Part shown: positions 1 through 12,800 of the stretch, one piece after another
Layout: each line of letters opens with the position of its first letter
How positions within the stretch are numbered: the first letter of the stretch is position 1
Source: Chelydra serpentina
Taxonomy: Eukaryota; Chordata; Testudines; Chelydridae
Direction of reading: 5' to 3'
Assembly (NCBI GenBank): GCA_037349315.1
Contig: JBAIAC010000059.1
Span: forward strand, 23,158,501 to 23,222,500
DNA: 64,000 nucleotides
Made by a program: the position numbers and the translations under genes
Notes under the pieces: model-generated
What the model was told of the DNA's origin: nothing
The model's input: the letters and a program-made list of their open reading frames with translations, nothing else
The model's database searches: none

Positions 1-585
1 ATGAACAGAACAGGTAATCATCAAGTGATCCATGCCCTGTCACCCAATCCCAGCTTCTGGCAAACAGAGGCTAGGGACACCATCACTGCCCATCCTGGCT
101 AATAGGTCCATCAATGGCTATCTTCCATGAATCTATCTAGCTCCCTTTTGAACCCTGTTATAGTATCGGCCTTCACAACACCCTCTGGCAAGGAGTTCCA
201 GAGGTTGACAGTGCATTGCATCAAAAAATACATTCTTGTTTGTTTTAAACCTGCTACCTATTAATTTTTATTTGGTGGTCCCTTGTTCTTGTATTATGAG
301 AAGGAGTAAATAACACTTCCTTATTTACTTTCTCTGTACTACTCATGATTTTATAGACCTCTATCATATCCCCCCTTTAGTCGCCTCTTTTCCAAGCTGA
401 AAAGTCCCAGTCTTATTAATCACTCCTCATACGGAAGCTGTTCTATAATCATTTTTGTTCTTTTCTGACCCTTTTCCAATGCCAATATATCTTTTTTGGG
501 ATGGGGCGACCACATCTACACGCAGTATTCAAGGTATGGGGGTGCCATGGATTTATATAGAGGCAATATGATATTTTCTGTATAT
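1..585 (-). mobile_element. CR1 LINE fragment (3' region, antisense)
   Basis: Read on the minus strand, this is the 3' part of a CR1-type LINE. It matches the degraded layout of the clearer copy at 17131-18232: phrases about a spoiled reading frame around 'ctctggcaaggagttccaga', and 'cctctatcatatccccc' near 360-376. No open reverse-transcriptase frame survives. The copy lies upstream of the first visible NLR exon, probably in an intron. The right boundary is approximate. Confidence 0.75.
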
Positions 586-720
586 TTAACTGGCTGAATA
601 GTAAACCTTCTGCTCTATCGTCCTGTCTGGTCTGTGGATGAGATCTCCACACTGCTGACATAAGTGAGCTGAGTGGTATGATGAAGACTCCTATTTTGCT
701 CTGGTTTCTTCTTTTTGCAG

Positions 721-891
721 GTTAGAGTATTGTGAACTCTCACCTGATAACTGTGATCTGCTCTGCTCTGCTCTTCGCACAAAGTCCTCCCTGAAGGCGC
801 TCAACATAAGTAACAACAAACTGGGAGATGCAGCAGTAAAAGTGCTGTGTCAGGGATTGATGGATCCCAACTGTAAGCTACAGTCACTACA
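721..891 (+). CDS. NLR LRR exon A
   Basis: The acceptor follows a pyrimidine-rich tract ending ttttgcag and the donor is gtaagt. The exon encodes [11 protein letters not shown] at the start, then [13 protein letters not shown] and [15 protein letters not shown], the paired LRR signature. The incoming phase shows at least one further exon upstream. Confidence 0.88.
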
Positions 892-3800
892 GTAAGTAAC
901 AGCTGGTTCTCTCCAGTTCTAACTCTGCTCTTACAGAGACCCACAACGCTCTTGCTGCAAGGAATAAAGAAATTCTGTGGCTTATCCAGGTACATCTGTG
1001 TTGCCATGAAAATTCTCCTGGCTTAAATTCTGCTTGGCCCTTGATTCGGGGAGCTGGAGTTCACTCTTCACTGCATGGTAATGGCAGTGGGGTCACTGTG
1101 GACCAGACTTGCAAAGAAAATGTCCGATGGCTCCTATTTGGGAGCAGGGAGGGGAAGCTACTATCCCCCAGCTCTAGCTAGTCTCCCACCAGTTCTATCC
1201 AACTAGGTCTGAGTACTTCAGAATAACAAAGTGCACATCTCTTCAAAATGGTGTGCTGCAATACACCCCTTGTCTGGGGTAAAGTCCATGGAGGCAGTTT
1301 GGTGCAAGATCTGGGTTTCCTGCCCCCATTTCAATCTGCAGAGCACTTCTACTCTTAGAGCAGTATAGGCTGCAGAATCTGCTTCTAGCATCAGCTGGAA
1401 GCCATGTGGAGACCCAGTGTGCCTGCAGCAGCCATGAGCCCACCATCCCGGCATGGTTTTAATGGAGTTATGGCCTTGGACTCCCCTGGCTCTGTCTGTC
1501 ACCAGGACTTCTTTAAAGAGGGATCCTCAACATAGGTGATTTGTCTGGGCCTCTCTATCAGTCACATACACAGTATGTGGGTTTAATGCACACCAGATTG
1601 CTCTAAAGGAAGGGTGATGCAAACAGTTTCTTCTGGGGGAATAATGGGCCAGATCCTCAGTTGGCTGAACTCAGTGGCGCTGCACCAATTCAGACTGGCT
1701 GAGGACCTGGCCTGCAATCTCTTCCCGATTGCATTCAGGGTGGTAGATGTCCTTTAATACACTGACTTGGAGAAGCAACTGTTGAACTTTGATCTGATTC
1801 TTCTATTCCCCACAGTCTGGAGAACTGTCGCCTCACAGCTGCTAGCTGTGGGGATCTCAGCGCTGTTCTTGCTATGAAGCCATCCCTGACAGACCTGTCT
1901 GTGGGAGAGAACAAGATTGGAGATGCAGGCGTAGCACTGCTGTGCCAGGGACTGCTGAATCCCAACTGCAAAATAGAGAAGCTATGGTAAGGGAAACCAA
2001 TGGCTGCTTAAAAACTGCACAAGTTGGTAGCCTCTAAATCATCTGTATTTATTATGCTGGCGTGATCTTGCCTGATACGTAGGGTTTCTCAGTCAACAAA
2101 TCCCTTATGAAGCAGGGGTGCACCTCAGACCCCTTCTCTCAGGGAGGGTTGGATGAAGAGCACTACTGAATAGGCAGGAAAGCACCGTAAGGTCAGTAAA
2201 TGATCAGATTGTCCAAAGGAGCTCATGACTGAATATTCATTACAGCCGCGTTCTGTCATTCTGTTCAGCTTTCTGTACAGCACTATGTACCCAACTTGCC
2301 TTCTGTATTTTAAAAAAAGAGATTTTCATCTCTAATGCAGGAAAGGGGAAGATGTGAGCAGGAGAAGGCTGCTTACACAAAAGGAACTTGTAAAGTAAAC
2401 GTGTGTGCATATTACAAGCCTGTTGGAGTTCAAAAGACAGACTCTACTGTTCTGCATTTCTACCACCCTGGGTAAAAATAAAGTCCTAAGCAAAACTTGA
2501 AGAATCCAATATTCCTATTGTGTTCCTCAGGTTATGGGAGTGTCGTGTCTCACCTGCTGGCTGTAAGGATCTCTCCCGTGTCCTCAGTACAAAAGAGTCC
2601 CTAACAGAGCTGAGCCTGATTGGTAATGAGTTGAGAGACCCAGGAATGGAGCTACTGTGTCAAGGACTGAAGGATCCAAAAGCTAAACTCCAGGCACTAT
2701 GGTAAGCTGCTGCCAGCTTCCTTTACAACATTCACTGTCCTAATGTATTCTTCTTTTTATTAACAAATAACTCTTCTACACTAAGCAGTGCCCACACAAA
2801 CGTCCTAACTGGTTCAGGTTCTGTAAGGGTGGTGTGGTTCTTCTGTTTAGCAAGGCCCCAAAAGGATTCTGGTGCACAGAACCCATTGAAAGTCAATGGG
2901 ACTAGTGCTCCTAAAACCCTTAGGTAACTTTTTTTTGGGCAGGGGGGAACAATCATGGGGATGGGAGGGGGGCGTGCATGGAGATTTTCAAGGTCTAGGA
3001 AACTGAGCATCGTCAAGTTTGAACCCACTTGACAGAAGGATTCAGTGACTTGGAAAAAGACCTTTGAAAAGGCAGCTTTAACAGCAAATTGGATGTTGTG
3101 GTCTGCTAGTTTCCTGTTTTGTACTGGATTCCTAGCGTACCCATTGTTTTCTATTGCTCTAAAGCCTGAAGGCTTGAGCTCTAAATCCCACCAAGTGTTT
3201 CAGGATTTCTTCTGTGGCAGAGGAGAGGGAGTGAATTTTGTTCAAGGAAAGCTATAGCCTTTAGCAGTGAAGGAAATCTGTCTGATAGCTGCAATATACA
3301 TGGCTTCCCCCTTGAAAGGGTTTAAAGAAGTCAGTACTCTGACTAAAATTGCCACCGTCAGTCAAAGTGTAACAACAGAAGGTCCTACCTACATGAACTT
3401 CTCTTCCCACCTCTACTTACCTGGTGTAGCCTTCCAGACCTAGGTCCTCTGGCACCACATGATCTGGGGTAGGAAGAGAACTGCCCCTTTGTGTGAAGGT
3501 TTAACAAGTTAAATAAACATTTCCTACTATCTAAGCCAAAAGAATAGCATCGTTCATCTGTTTACACGGATAGGTTTTCCTCACCGTCACATTCGCCTAG
3601 GAATAGGTGAGGTGCCTCCTGTGTTGAAGGTGAATGGTGGTATGTCTCTGAGGGTACGTCTACACTACAGAACTAGGTCGAAATTATAGAAGTCGATATA
3701 TTAAAACCCGAATTAATGTAATCGATTGTGTGTGTCCCCACTAAAGAGCGTTAAGACCATGAGGTCGATTGTCTGTGTCCACAGTAGCGAGAGTAGCATC

Positions 3801-6800
3801 GACCTTCGAAGCATTGCATTGCGGGTAGCTATCCCACAGTTCCCGCAGTCTCCGCCGCCCATTGGAATTCTGGGTTGCGATCCCAAAGCCTGATGGGGCA
3901 GAAAACAATGTCGCTGGTGGTTCTGGGTACATGTCATCAGGCCATCAAACGTCCCTCCCTCCCTCCTTGAAAGCAATCTTTTTCGCGCCTTGTCTGCGTG
4001 CTTTCCATGTTTGCTACGGAAGGCTGCTCAGCTCACAATTACCGTACATCTCCAGCGTACGCCTTCACATTAGGTCTAGTGGAGATTCAGTCACGGTATA
4101 ATACGGGCAGAGGGATAGCTCAGCGTTCTGAGCGTTGGCCCGCTAAACCCGGGGTTGCGAGTTCAATCCTTGAGGGGGCCATTCCGCCTGAGGCTGGTAG
4201 TCGCGGGACTGCACAGCATAAGCTCCTTGCCTTCTAGCTGCAGATCGTGCACTATGCCATAAATGGTTGTGGTCGCGGGACCATATAGGAGAAGCTCCTT
4301 GCCTTCTAGCTGCAGATCGTACAATATGCTTGACATTACAGTGCTCCTGGCCGGCGGCCTTTGGTGTGGCTGGCCGGGGGCGCTTTTTTACGTTTTCTTT
4401 AAGGGAGATTCAGCACTGCCTGGAACACGGGCAGAGGGATAGCTCAGCGGTATGAGCGTTGACCCGCTAAACCCGGGGTTGCGAGTTCAATCCTTGAGGG
4501 GGTCAGTAGAGCTTATTGTACCATCTGCAGCTGGAAGGAAAGGCGCCTAACCCCTGCTCACGGCATATTGTACTATCTGCAGCTAGAAGGAAATGAGCCT
4601 AACCCTTGCTCCCCCCTCCCTCCGTGAAAGCACCTGAGGGGGGAGCGAAAAATCCTTTCGCGCCTTTTTTCGTGCGGGCGCCATATTGCTGCCACCATTG
4701 TTATCCACCAGCCGCTTCTGCTCCCACTCTGCTGTCCTGCAAACAGTGTACCGGGGGAAGCATGGAGCACGATCAGATCACCGCAACTGTTATGGCCGTT
4801 ATGAACACCACGCGCATTGTCCAGGAGTATATGGAGACCGAGAACCGGGAGCTGCTAGAGCAACAGGAGGCGAGGACGAGACAGTATCAGCCTGAGGAGA
4901 GTGATGAGGACATGGAGACAGACCTCTCTCAGAAAAGGCCCCCCCGCAAGGTGGACATCATGGTGGTAATGGGGCTCGTTGATACAGTGGAACGCCGATT
5001 CTGGGCCCGGGAAACAAGCACAGAGTGGTGGGACCACATAGTGCTGCAGGTCTGGGATGAATCCCAGTGGCTGCGAAACTTTCGCATGCGTAAGGGCACT
5101 TTCATGGAACTTTGTGAGTTGCTTTCCCCTGCCCTGAAGCGCCAGAACACCAAGATGAGAGCAGCCCTCACAGTAGAGAAGCGACTGGCGATAGCCCTGT
5201 GGAAGCTTGCAACGCCAGACAGCTACCGGTCAGTCGCGAATCAATTCGGAGTGGGAAAATCTACAGTGGGGGCTGTTGTCATGCAAGTAGCCAGGGCGAT
5301 CACCAAGCTGCTTGTACCAAGGGTTGTGAGTCTGGGAAATGTGCAGCTCATACTGGATGGCTTTGCAGCAATGGGCTTCCCGAACTGTGGAGGGGCGATA
5401 GACGGAACCCATATCCCTATCTTGGCACCGGACCACCAAGCCAGCGAGTACATAAACCGAAAGGGTTACTTTTCAATAGTGCTGCAAGCACTGGTGGATC
5501 ACAAGGGGCGTTTCACCAACATCAACGTGGGATGGCCGGGAAAGGTACATGACGCTCGCATCTTCAGGAACTCTGGTCTGTTTCAGCTGCTGCAGCAAGG
5601 GACTTTCTTCCCAGACCAGAAAATAACCGTTGGGGATGTTGAGATGCCCATAGTTATCCTTGGGGACCCAGCCTACCCCTTAATGCCATGGCTCATGAAG
5701 CCATACACAGGTAGCCTGGACAGTAGTCAGGACCTTTTCAACTATAGGCTGAGCAAGTGCAGAATGGTGGTGGAGTGTGCATTTGGCCGTTTAAAAGCAA
5801 GATGGCGAAGTTTATTAACTAGGTTAGATCTCAGCGAAACCAATGTTCCTATTGTTATTACTGCTTGCTGTGCGCTCCACAATATCTGTGAGAGGAAGGG
5901 GGAGACGTTTATGGCAGGGTGGGAGGTTGAGGCAAATCGCCTGGCCGCTGGTTATGCGCAGCCAGACACCAGGGCTATTACAAGAGTACAGCAGGGTGCG
6001 TTGCGCATCAGGGAAGCTTTGAAAACAAGTTTCATGAATGGCCAGGATGCTGTGTGAAAGTTCTGTTTTTCCCCAGTAATGAAAAGCCCCGCCCCTTCAT
6101 TCGCTCTACTTCCCTTTACCCAAACCGCCCTGCCCTCCCCCCCTCGATCACCGCTTGCAGAGGAAATAAAGTAATTCTTGCTTAAAAATCATGCATTCTT
6201 TATTAATTCGTAAAACACAGAGGGGGGACTATGGTGGTAACTGACACTGTCTCCCGGGATAGGTGGTGGAGGAAGGGAAGCACCAGGATGGGTGGTGGAG
6301 GAGGGGATGAGGGAAGGACAAGGACACACAGCACTTTAAAACTTATTGAATGGCAGCCCTTTCTTGCTTGGACTGTTCTCTTGGCTTGAGTGGCTGGGAG
6401 CACGGAGGCCACCCAAACGCGTTCTTGGGCGTCTCGGGGATGAGGTTATGGGACTCGGGAAGGAGGGCTGTTGGTTACACAGGGGCTGTAGTGGCGGTCT
6501 TTGCTCAGGCGGCCTTTCCTGAACCCTACGCCTGTCCTCAGCCATAAGCCGGAGGATTTCCGTTTGATCCTCCAGTAGCCTCAGAATTGCATCCTGCCTT
6601 CGCTCTGCACGCTGATGCCGCTGTCTCTCTTCATCGCGCCACCTCTCCGCGCGATCAAATTCTGCCTTCCTGGACTCAGACAGTGTCTGCCTCCACGCAT
6701 TCTGCTGGCCAGCCTCAGAGTGGGAGGATTCCATGAGTTCTGAGAACATATCGTCTCGACTCCTTTTCTTTTTACTTCTTATCTTCGCTAGCCTCTGGGA

Positions 6801-9800
6801 TGGTGATGAAAGGGGTGGCGTTGAAACATTTGTAGCTGTGGGAGGAAGAAAACGGGAGACAAATGTAAAAGACACATTTTGTTTGAACAAAACATTACAT
6901 ATCACATGTGCATTTTGTCCAAGGTTGCACTGGGCCTCTTATATTGAGGGTCTGCCGGTTTGCTGTGAGAGATCACACAAGCAGGTCCGGCGGGCAACAG
7001 AATTCGGCTTGCAGACAGCCATGGTAAGACACTCTATAGGCTTCTTTAAGCTTCACAACAGGCGGGAATGTTTTCAAACATCAACCCCCTCATTTCCCAT
7101 AACAAACATCCCGTGGGCTGGCAATTTAAAACAAATAGCTTAGCAATTGAAAAGTTAGGTGGGGCGGCGGTTTTCGGGTTAACATGCAGGGAGAACCTAA
7201 TCGCCCCCCCCCCACACACACACCCAGGCAAGATGTTCGCTGTGCCCCCTCCCCCCACCGCGTGGGTCCCAGCGGGGAAGATTTCCGTTCAGCCACAGGC
7301 AAACAGCCCAGCAGGGACGGAGCCCCTCTGAATGCCCCCGTACTAAAATTCCCCTATTTCAACCAGGTTCCCATGAATGATATCACTCTTCTGAGGATAA
7401 CACACACAGATAAAGAAAGGATGTTGCTTGAATGCCAGCAAAAACCGGGACCGTACGCCGCCATGCTTTGCAAAGCACTGATTCCAGACTACGTGCTGCT
7501 TGCCTGGCGTGGTAGAGTGTGTTACCACGGAGCACAGGATAAGGCTGCCCTCCCCAGAAACCTCATGCACAGGCTTTGGGAGCACATCCAGGAGATCTTT
7601 CAGGAGATGTCCCCGGAGGATTTCTGCTCCATCCCCGAACATGTTAACAGACTTTTCGAGTAGCTGTGGCTGTACTGGCCACGAATTAATCATTAAACAC
7701 GCTTGCTTATAAAACATGTATTAATTAAACAGAGGTACACTCACCAGAGGTTCCTTCTCCTGCATCGAGCACGCCTTGGGAGGGTTCGAACTGTACTGGC
7801 TCCAGGGTGAGAAAGAGTTCCTGGCTGTCGGGGAAAAGGGCTTCTCCGCTTCCTTGCTGGGTCTGTGTGCTATTTTCAGCATCATTATCATCATCAGGCT
7901 CCTCTGTGGGTTCTGATGATCCACATACGGAGTCAAACCACATGGGAGGGTCTGTGCTGGCTGCACCTCCTAGAATGGCATGCAGCTCATCATAGAAGCG
8001 GCATGTCTGGGGCTCTGACCCAGAGCGGTTGTTTGCATCTCTGGTTTTTTGGTAGGCTTGCCTGAGCTCCTTAATTTTCACGCGGCACTGTTGCGCGTCC
8101 CTGTTGTAGCCTCTGTCCTGCATGCCCTTGGAGACTTTGGCGTATGTCTTGGCGTTTCTTCTTTTGGACCCTAGCTCTGCTAGCACGGTTTCGTCTCCCC
8201 AAACAGCGATCAGATCGAGTACCTCACGCTCGGTCCATGCTGGAGCTCGTCTTCGATTCTGGGACTCCATCATGGTTACCTCTGCTGATGAGATCTGCAC
8301 TCACCTGCAGCTCACCACGCTGGCCAAACAGGAAATGAAATTCAAAATTTCGCGGGGCTTTTCCTGTCTACCTGGGAGGAGCATTCGAGCTCAGACCGCT
8401 GTCTAGAGCGGTCAGCTGATGCACCGTGGGATAGATTTAGGAGGCCGATACAGTCGAATTGCGTCCTCACTAGCCTACTTCGATTCGGCAATATCGCTTT
8501 AAGCGCTAATTCTCTCGTTGGGGGTGGAGTGGCGAGATCGATTTTAAGAGCCCTAGAAGTCGATGGTAAGGGCTTCGTCGTGAGGACGGGTGCACGGATC
8601 AATCGAAATAACGCTAATAAATTCGACCTAAACTCGTAGTGTAGACCAGGGCTAAGTGACCCCGTTCAGAGTGAACTAATCTCGCATGCAGCTACGTGCC
8701 TCAAAAGAGCGAAGATCTTACATTCTTTGAGGTGGGGACATAATGTTAGGGTGATGCAACAGGACAATTGAGCCTCAGACCTGGGAGAGTGGATAAGGAC
8801 ATGGGTGATTAAAATAGCACATCTAATCGCTGATGGCAAAGGACAGAAGGCCCAGACTTCGCAAGGAATGTGGTCCCACCCTGTCTAAACAGCTCTAATC
8901 ACCAACATGAGGGGGAGGACATGAGGTATTCAGGAGAGGTCAGCAGCCATAGAGGTCAAAGATGGGAGAGGAAGACCTACTAGATTCTCCAATCAGTCTT
9001 TCAGTTCCTGAAATTCTGGTTTCTTCTTTGCATTCATTGCAGGATAAGGGAATGTGGTCTCACAACTGCCTGCTGTAAGAGCATTAGCTCTGTTCTTGGC
9101 ACAAACCAGACCTTGAGAGAGCTGCATATGGGTGGAAACAAGATAGGAGATGCAGGGGTTGAAATTATCCATGAAGGACTGATGAACCCCAACTGTAACT
9201 TGCAGTCCCTATGGTAAGTAGCTTATTTCTTTCACTTGCCGATACTGGTTGCCCAATAAAGAATGGGGGTGGATGGGGATAAAGCATAGAGGCTACAAAG
9301 AAACCGTTACAAAAGACCAAATAGTTCCAACTGAGAACTGATGCTAAATTATAGCAGTCATGGCTGGGAACAGAATGCTGTTGGCATTCATTGGAAGACC
9401 GCCTCCCTTGAAGTCCTCATTTCCCACAGATTCTTCCTTGTACTTCACATTTGCTAGTTCTTACCAAAGGGCCAGTTTTAACTCCAATGTTGTCTTTGGG
9501 GCATAAGCCACACTAACAAAAGGGGAACTGGAGGAATCTCCCTGTGGACAGGTTATCCCAAACCTGCCGATTGCAGGGTTTGTTGCACCTTCCTCTGAAG
9601 CAGCAGGTACTAACCACTGTCTGATGGCATACCTGGCTAGATGGATCACTGGCCTGACCCATATCTGGCAGTTCCTATGTCCTACTGCTAGAGGACCAAT
9701 TCTGACTTGGGTAACAAGTATGTGTTGCTTTCTTTGTATACTTGTGCAAATTCAACACAGCGTTTCAGCCCTGCCAGAACAAGCAGCTGGTGGGTTTCAG

Positions 9801-12800
9801 TGTGGATTAGCAGAACTGTCCACATCTGACTATCAGTAGCCAGTGACACTGTCTTCCCTCCCCCACAGGCCTGAGTACTAAACTTGCGTAAATAACTGGT
9901 TTAGTACTCACAACACACAATGCTGCAGCCACCTCCCCACCCCTGACACCACAACACTGGAATGGTACTCTGCCGCTCTAGTTTCACCCAGTGAAGCCAA
10001 ATGGGCAGGAGCCATGGAGTCACATGGGGCTACCATGGATGCTTTAGTCATGGCTTCTAGAACCTCTAGGTTAGACTAGAAAGCCTCCGTCTCAAGATCC
10101 TTTGGTTTCAGTTCTCCACAAATCAGCTTCTGAATGGGAAGGACTGAGTGCCAAGGGTTTCATTTGCCTTCTCACAGAGGTGGACCAGCAGATTGAGCTA
10201 TGGGTTTGAGTGGGTGACCTCTGAATCTCAAGGCCAATAGTAACCCAAGGGGTGGGCTCCTAATTAAGGTTCTAGCACAATGACCTTAGTTTGAGCTATT
10301 CCTGTGTTTACTGAAGTACTGGTCCTTCCAATAGCCTTGGCTTCAAGGAACTCTTTCAATTTGCCCCTGTTCTTTATCTGTAAATAACCCAGTAATAATA
10401 TTCCGTAAACGTTGTCTAGTCTTCATTAGCTTGGTCACCACCTGTAGCAGTGTAATAAGGAAAGAGAATAGCCTAATGGCTCAGTCCGGCTGCAACAACT
10501 CAAATTTTCCCCTACAACAGAGATTCACCAGACTGTTTGTTTCACAAGTTGGATAGGTCTTGGGTTCCCTAGCACACTATCTACTGACCGATCACACTGC
10601 ACACAAGAATGGAAATAAGGTGTGGGAACATTAATCTTGTGCACTTGAGACCTCCACTTGTGCAACATCAAAACTCACCAAGCCTAATATACACTGGCTT
10701 TATTTCCATCCATTAGCTGGGAAAGGCCAGATTCTGTCCTCTATGACACCTGGCGTTTCAATGTAGCAGAGGACAGAATTTAATCATGAATGTCTAATAC
10801 TGCCCCAAGTCTTGTATGGCGCATCCTGCAAACCGATGGCAATGTGCTCACCCTTTCTATGGCTGGAGCCAGAAGAAAGATTGCCTACAAGTAGTAACAA
10901 AGGGGCCTGAGCACTGGTGTCTTTAGGGGGAGCACTTGCTTCATGTAAAACACACAAGCTATCCTATGTGCCAGCCTCTGAAACAGCAGAAAGACAAATG
11001 ACAAGTAGTGATGTTGCCTGCTGCAGTCCTGGCTGGGATGTTTACTAATAGCCCAGAGTTCAAAGTGACTCTAAGTCCATACTCCTCTCATTTTGGCTTC
11101 TCTTTCCCTGCAGGTTGGGTAACTGCAGTCTCTCAGCTGCTTGTTGTGGGAGTCTGGCCACTATCCTCTCTTCCAAACCGTGCCTAACCGAGCTAGACCT
11201 GAGTAACAATTCACTGGAGGACGAAGGTGTGAAGAAGCTGTGTGAATCCCTGAAACAGCCAAACTGCAAACTGCAGCAACTAGTGTAAGTGGGGCTCACT
11301 TTATATTCCCTCACCTTCCAAGAGGAGACAGGGCAGCGAACAAAGCCTGCTCGAAGAAAGTTAGTGTCTTATGGGAATCCGTGATTTCCTGCAGGAGGCA
11401 AACTTCTGTCAGCTGTTTCAGGAACTGCCTGCCCTCTTAAGGCTGTTTGCCGATGTGCCTGACACAATGGCTTACTGCCCTTGTCCCTAGAGACCAGAGT
11501 AAACTGTGACAGGTCAACAGAAAACACTTGAGCCTGGTCCTTTAAGGCCCTGTCCACATTGCAGCTTTAAATAGCTCACTGCATGGGTGGGGTCCCATGC
11601 CACATAACCAGTAATGGTGGTGGCTGACCACATGGCCCTGGTCAGAAGCCTGCTCTTCCACATGGTCTCCCTGTAAGTGGATTCACCTGGCTTGCCTGCC
11701 CCTCAGCTGGAGGGACTTGCATGAGCTCCTTATTGGCCCAGGTGACTGGGCTGTGGAAGGGATTCTTGGTGGCAGGCTTTTATTTCTATCTTTCTTCCTT
11801 GTGAAGAGCCTTGGAAATGGGCTAGGGCTGGAAGGGACAAGCAGGTGGACCCCACTGCTGCAGTAGGAGGGGGTGAGGGGAAGAAAGAAGAGAAATGTTG
11901 GTTTTTCTGTAAAGTGAGCCCGTTATGTTTAGGGCCTATCCCAAAGAATCTCTTCAATGACTTTCCCTTAAATCCTCTGCCGTGACTCAGCCTGGGACTA
12001 ATCCAGCCAGAATAGTAACACACCCTCTCCTGTACCTGTCGCTTGGACAGGCCCTTAGTCAATTTCTGGCTGAGACAGCTGCCCCTGTGTGACTGCATGG
12101 GCCTGCCCCAGAATTGAAATAGCAGAACATTAAAGGTCTTGTCAGTGGGTTGTTTCCTGCCCTTAACTCCTCCATGCTGTGATGCTATTTTAATCCCATC
12201 TCCTGCTCTTTGACCAGACCATGCCCCCACTTCCCTAGGAGCAGAGGAACTGCTGTAGTGGATCAGACCCATGGTCTATCTAGTCCAGTATCCTGGCTGA
12301 CCGTGGCCAATATGAAACTAAAAGATGGCAAACTTTAAAAATAAATAAATAAAGGAAATGCGTGTCACAATGCATAAAAAGATGGGACTTCTCTGCCACA
12401 AGTAGACATTGAGGCCAAGCCCTTGTCAGAACTCAAGGGATTGGCTGATTATACAGATGACAAGAATAGCCAGAGTTCCAATAAATGTTGGAAGACACAT
12501 TAAACATGCTGCTTAAGCCTGAAGCCCATCTCTAGCTATCCGAAACTAGGATGAGATGTATGGGGGGGGGGGGGGGGCAGACAATCTCACACCAACCTAC
12601 TTATGATTTCCTTTAAGTCTCGCTCCTGTCAGAGAGGGGATATTGATTGAATTAGATCAGGGTGGGCAAACTACGGCCCGTGGGCAAGATCCACCCCACC
12701 AGCCGTTTTACTCCGGCTCTCAAGCGCCCGCTTGGGAGGGGGTCTGGGGCTTTCCCTGCTCCAGCACTCCAGCCACGGAGCAGGGTCAGGGGCCGCTCCA

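Larger units (their letters stand above)
3652..8652 (+). mobile_element. Full-length PIF/Harbinger DNA transposon, about 5.0 kb
   Basis: Both ends carry related terminal inverted repeats: the left reads GGGTACGTCTACACTAC then TAGGTCGAA, and the right, inverted, reads GCCCTGGTCTACACTAC then TAGGTCGAA. The flanking 3-bp duplications are TGA (3649-3651) and TAA (8653-8655), which fits the TNA preference of Harbingers with one mismatch. Inside are an intact transposase (+), a two-exon Myb/SANT gene (-) and a third open frame (+). The element sits in NLR intron 3 between exons C and D. Intact frames suggest a fairly recent insertion. Confidence 0.88.

Noticed and set aside
4112..4503. Possible functional tRNA genes
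   Set aside because: A and B boxes are present but the ends do not form an acceptor stem, and both copies sit in a transposon leader.
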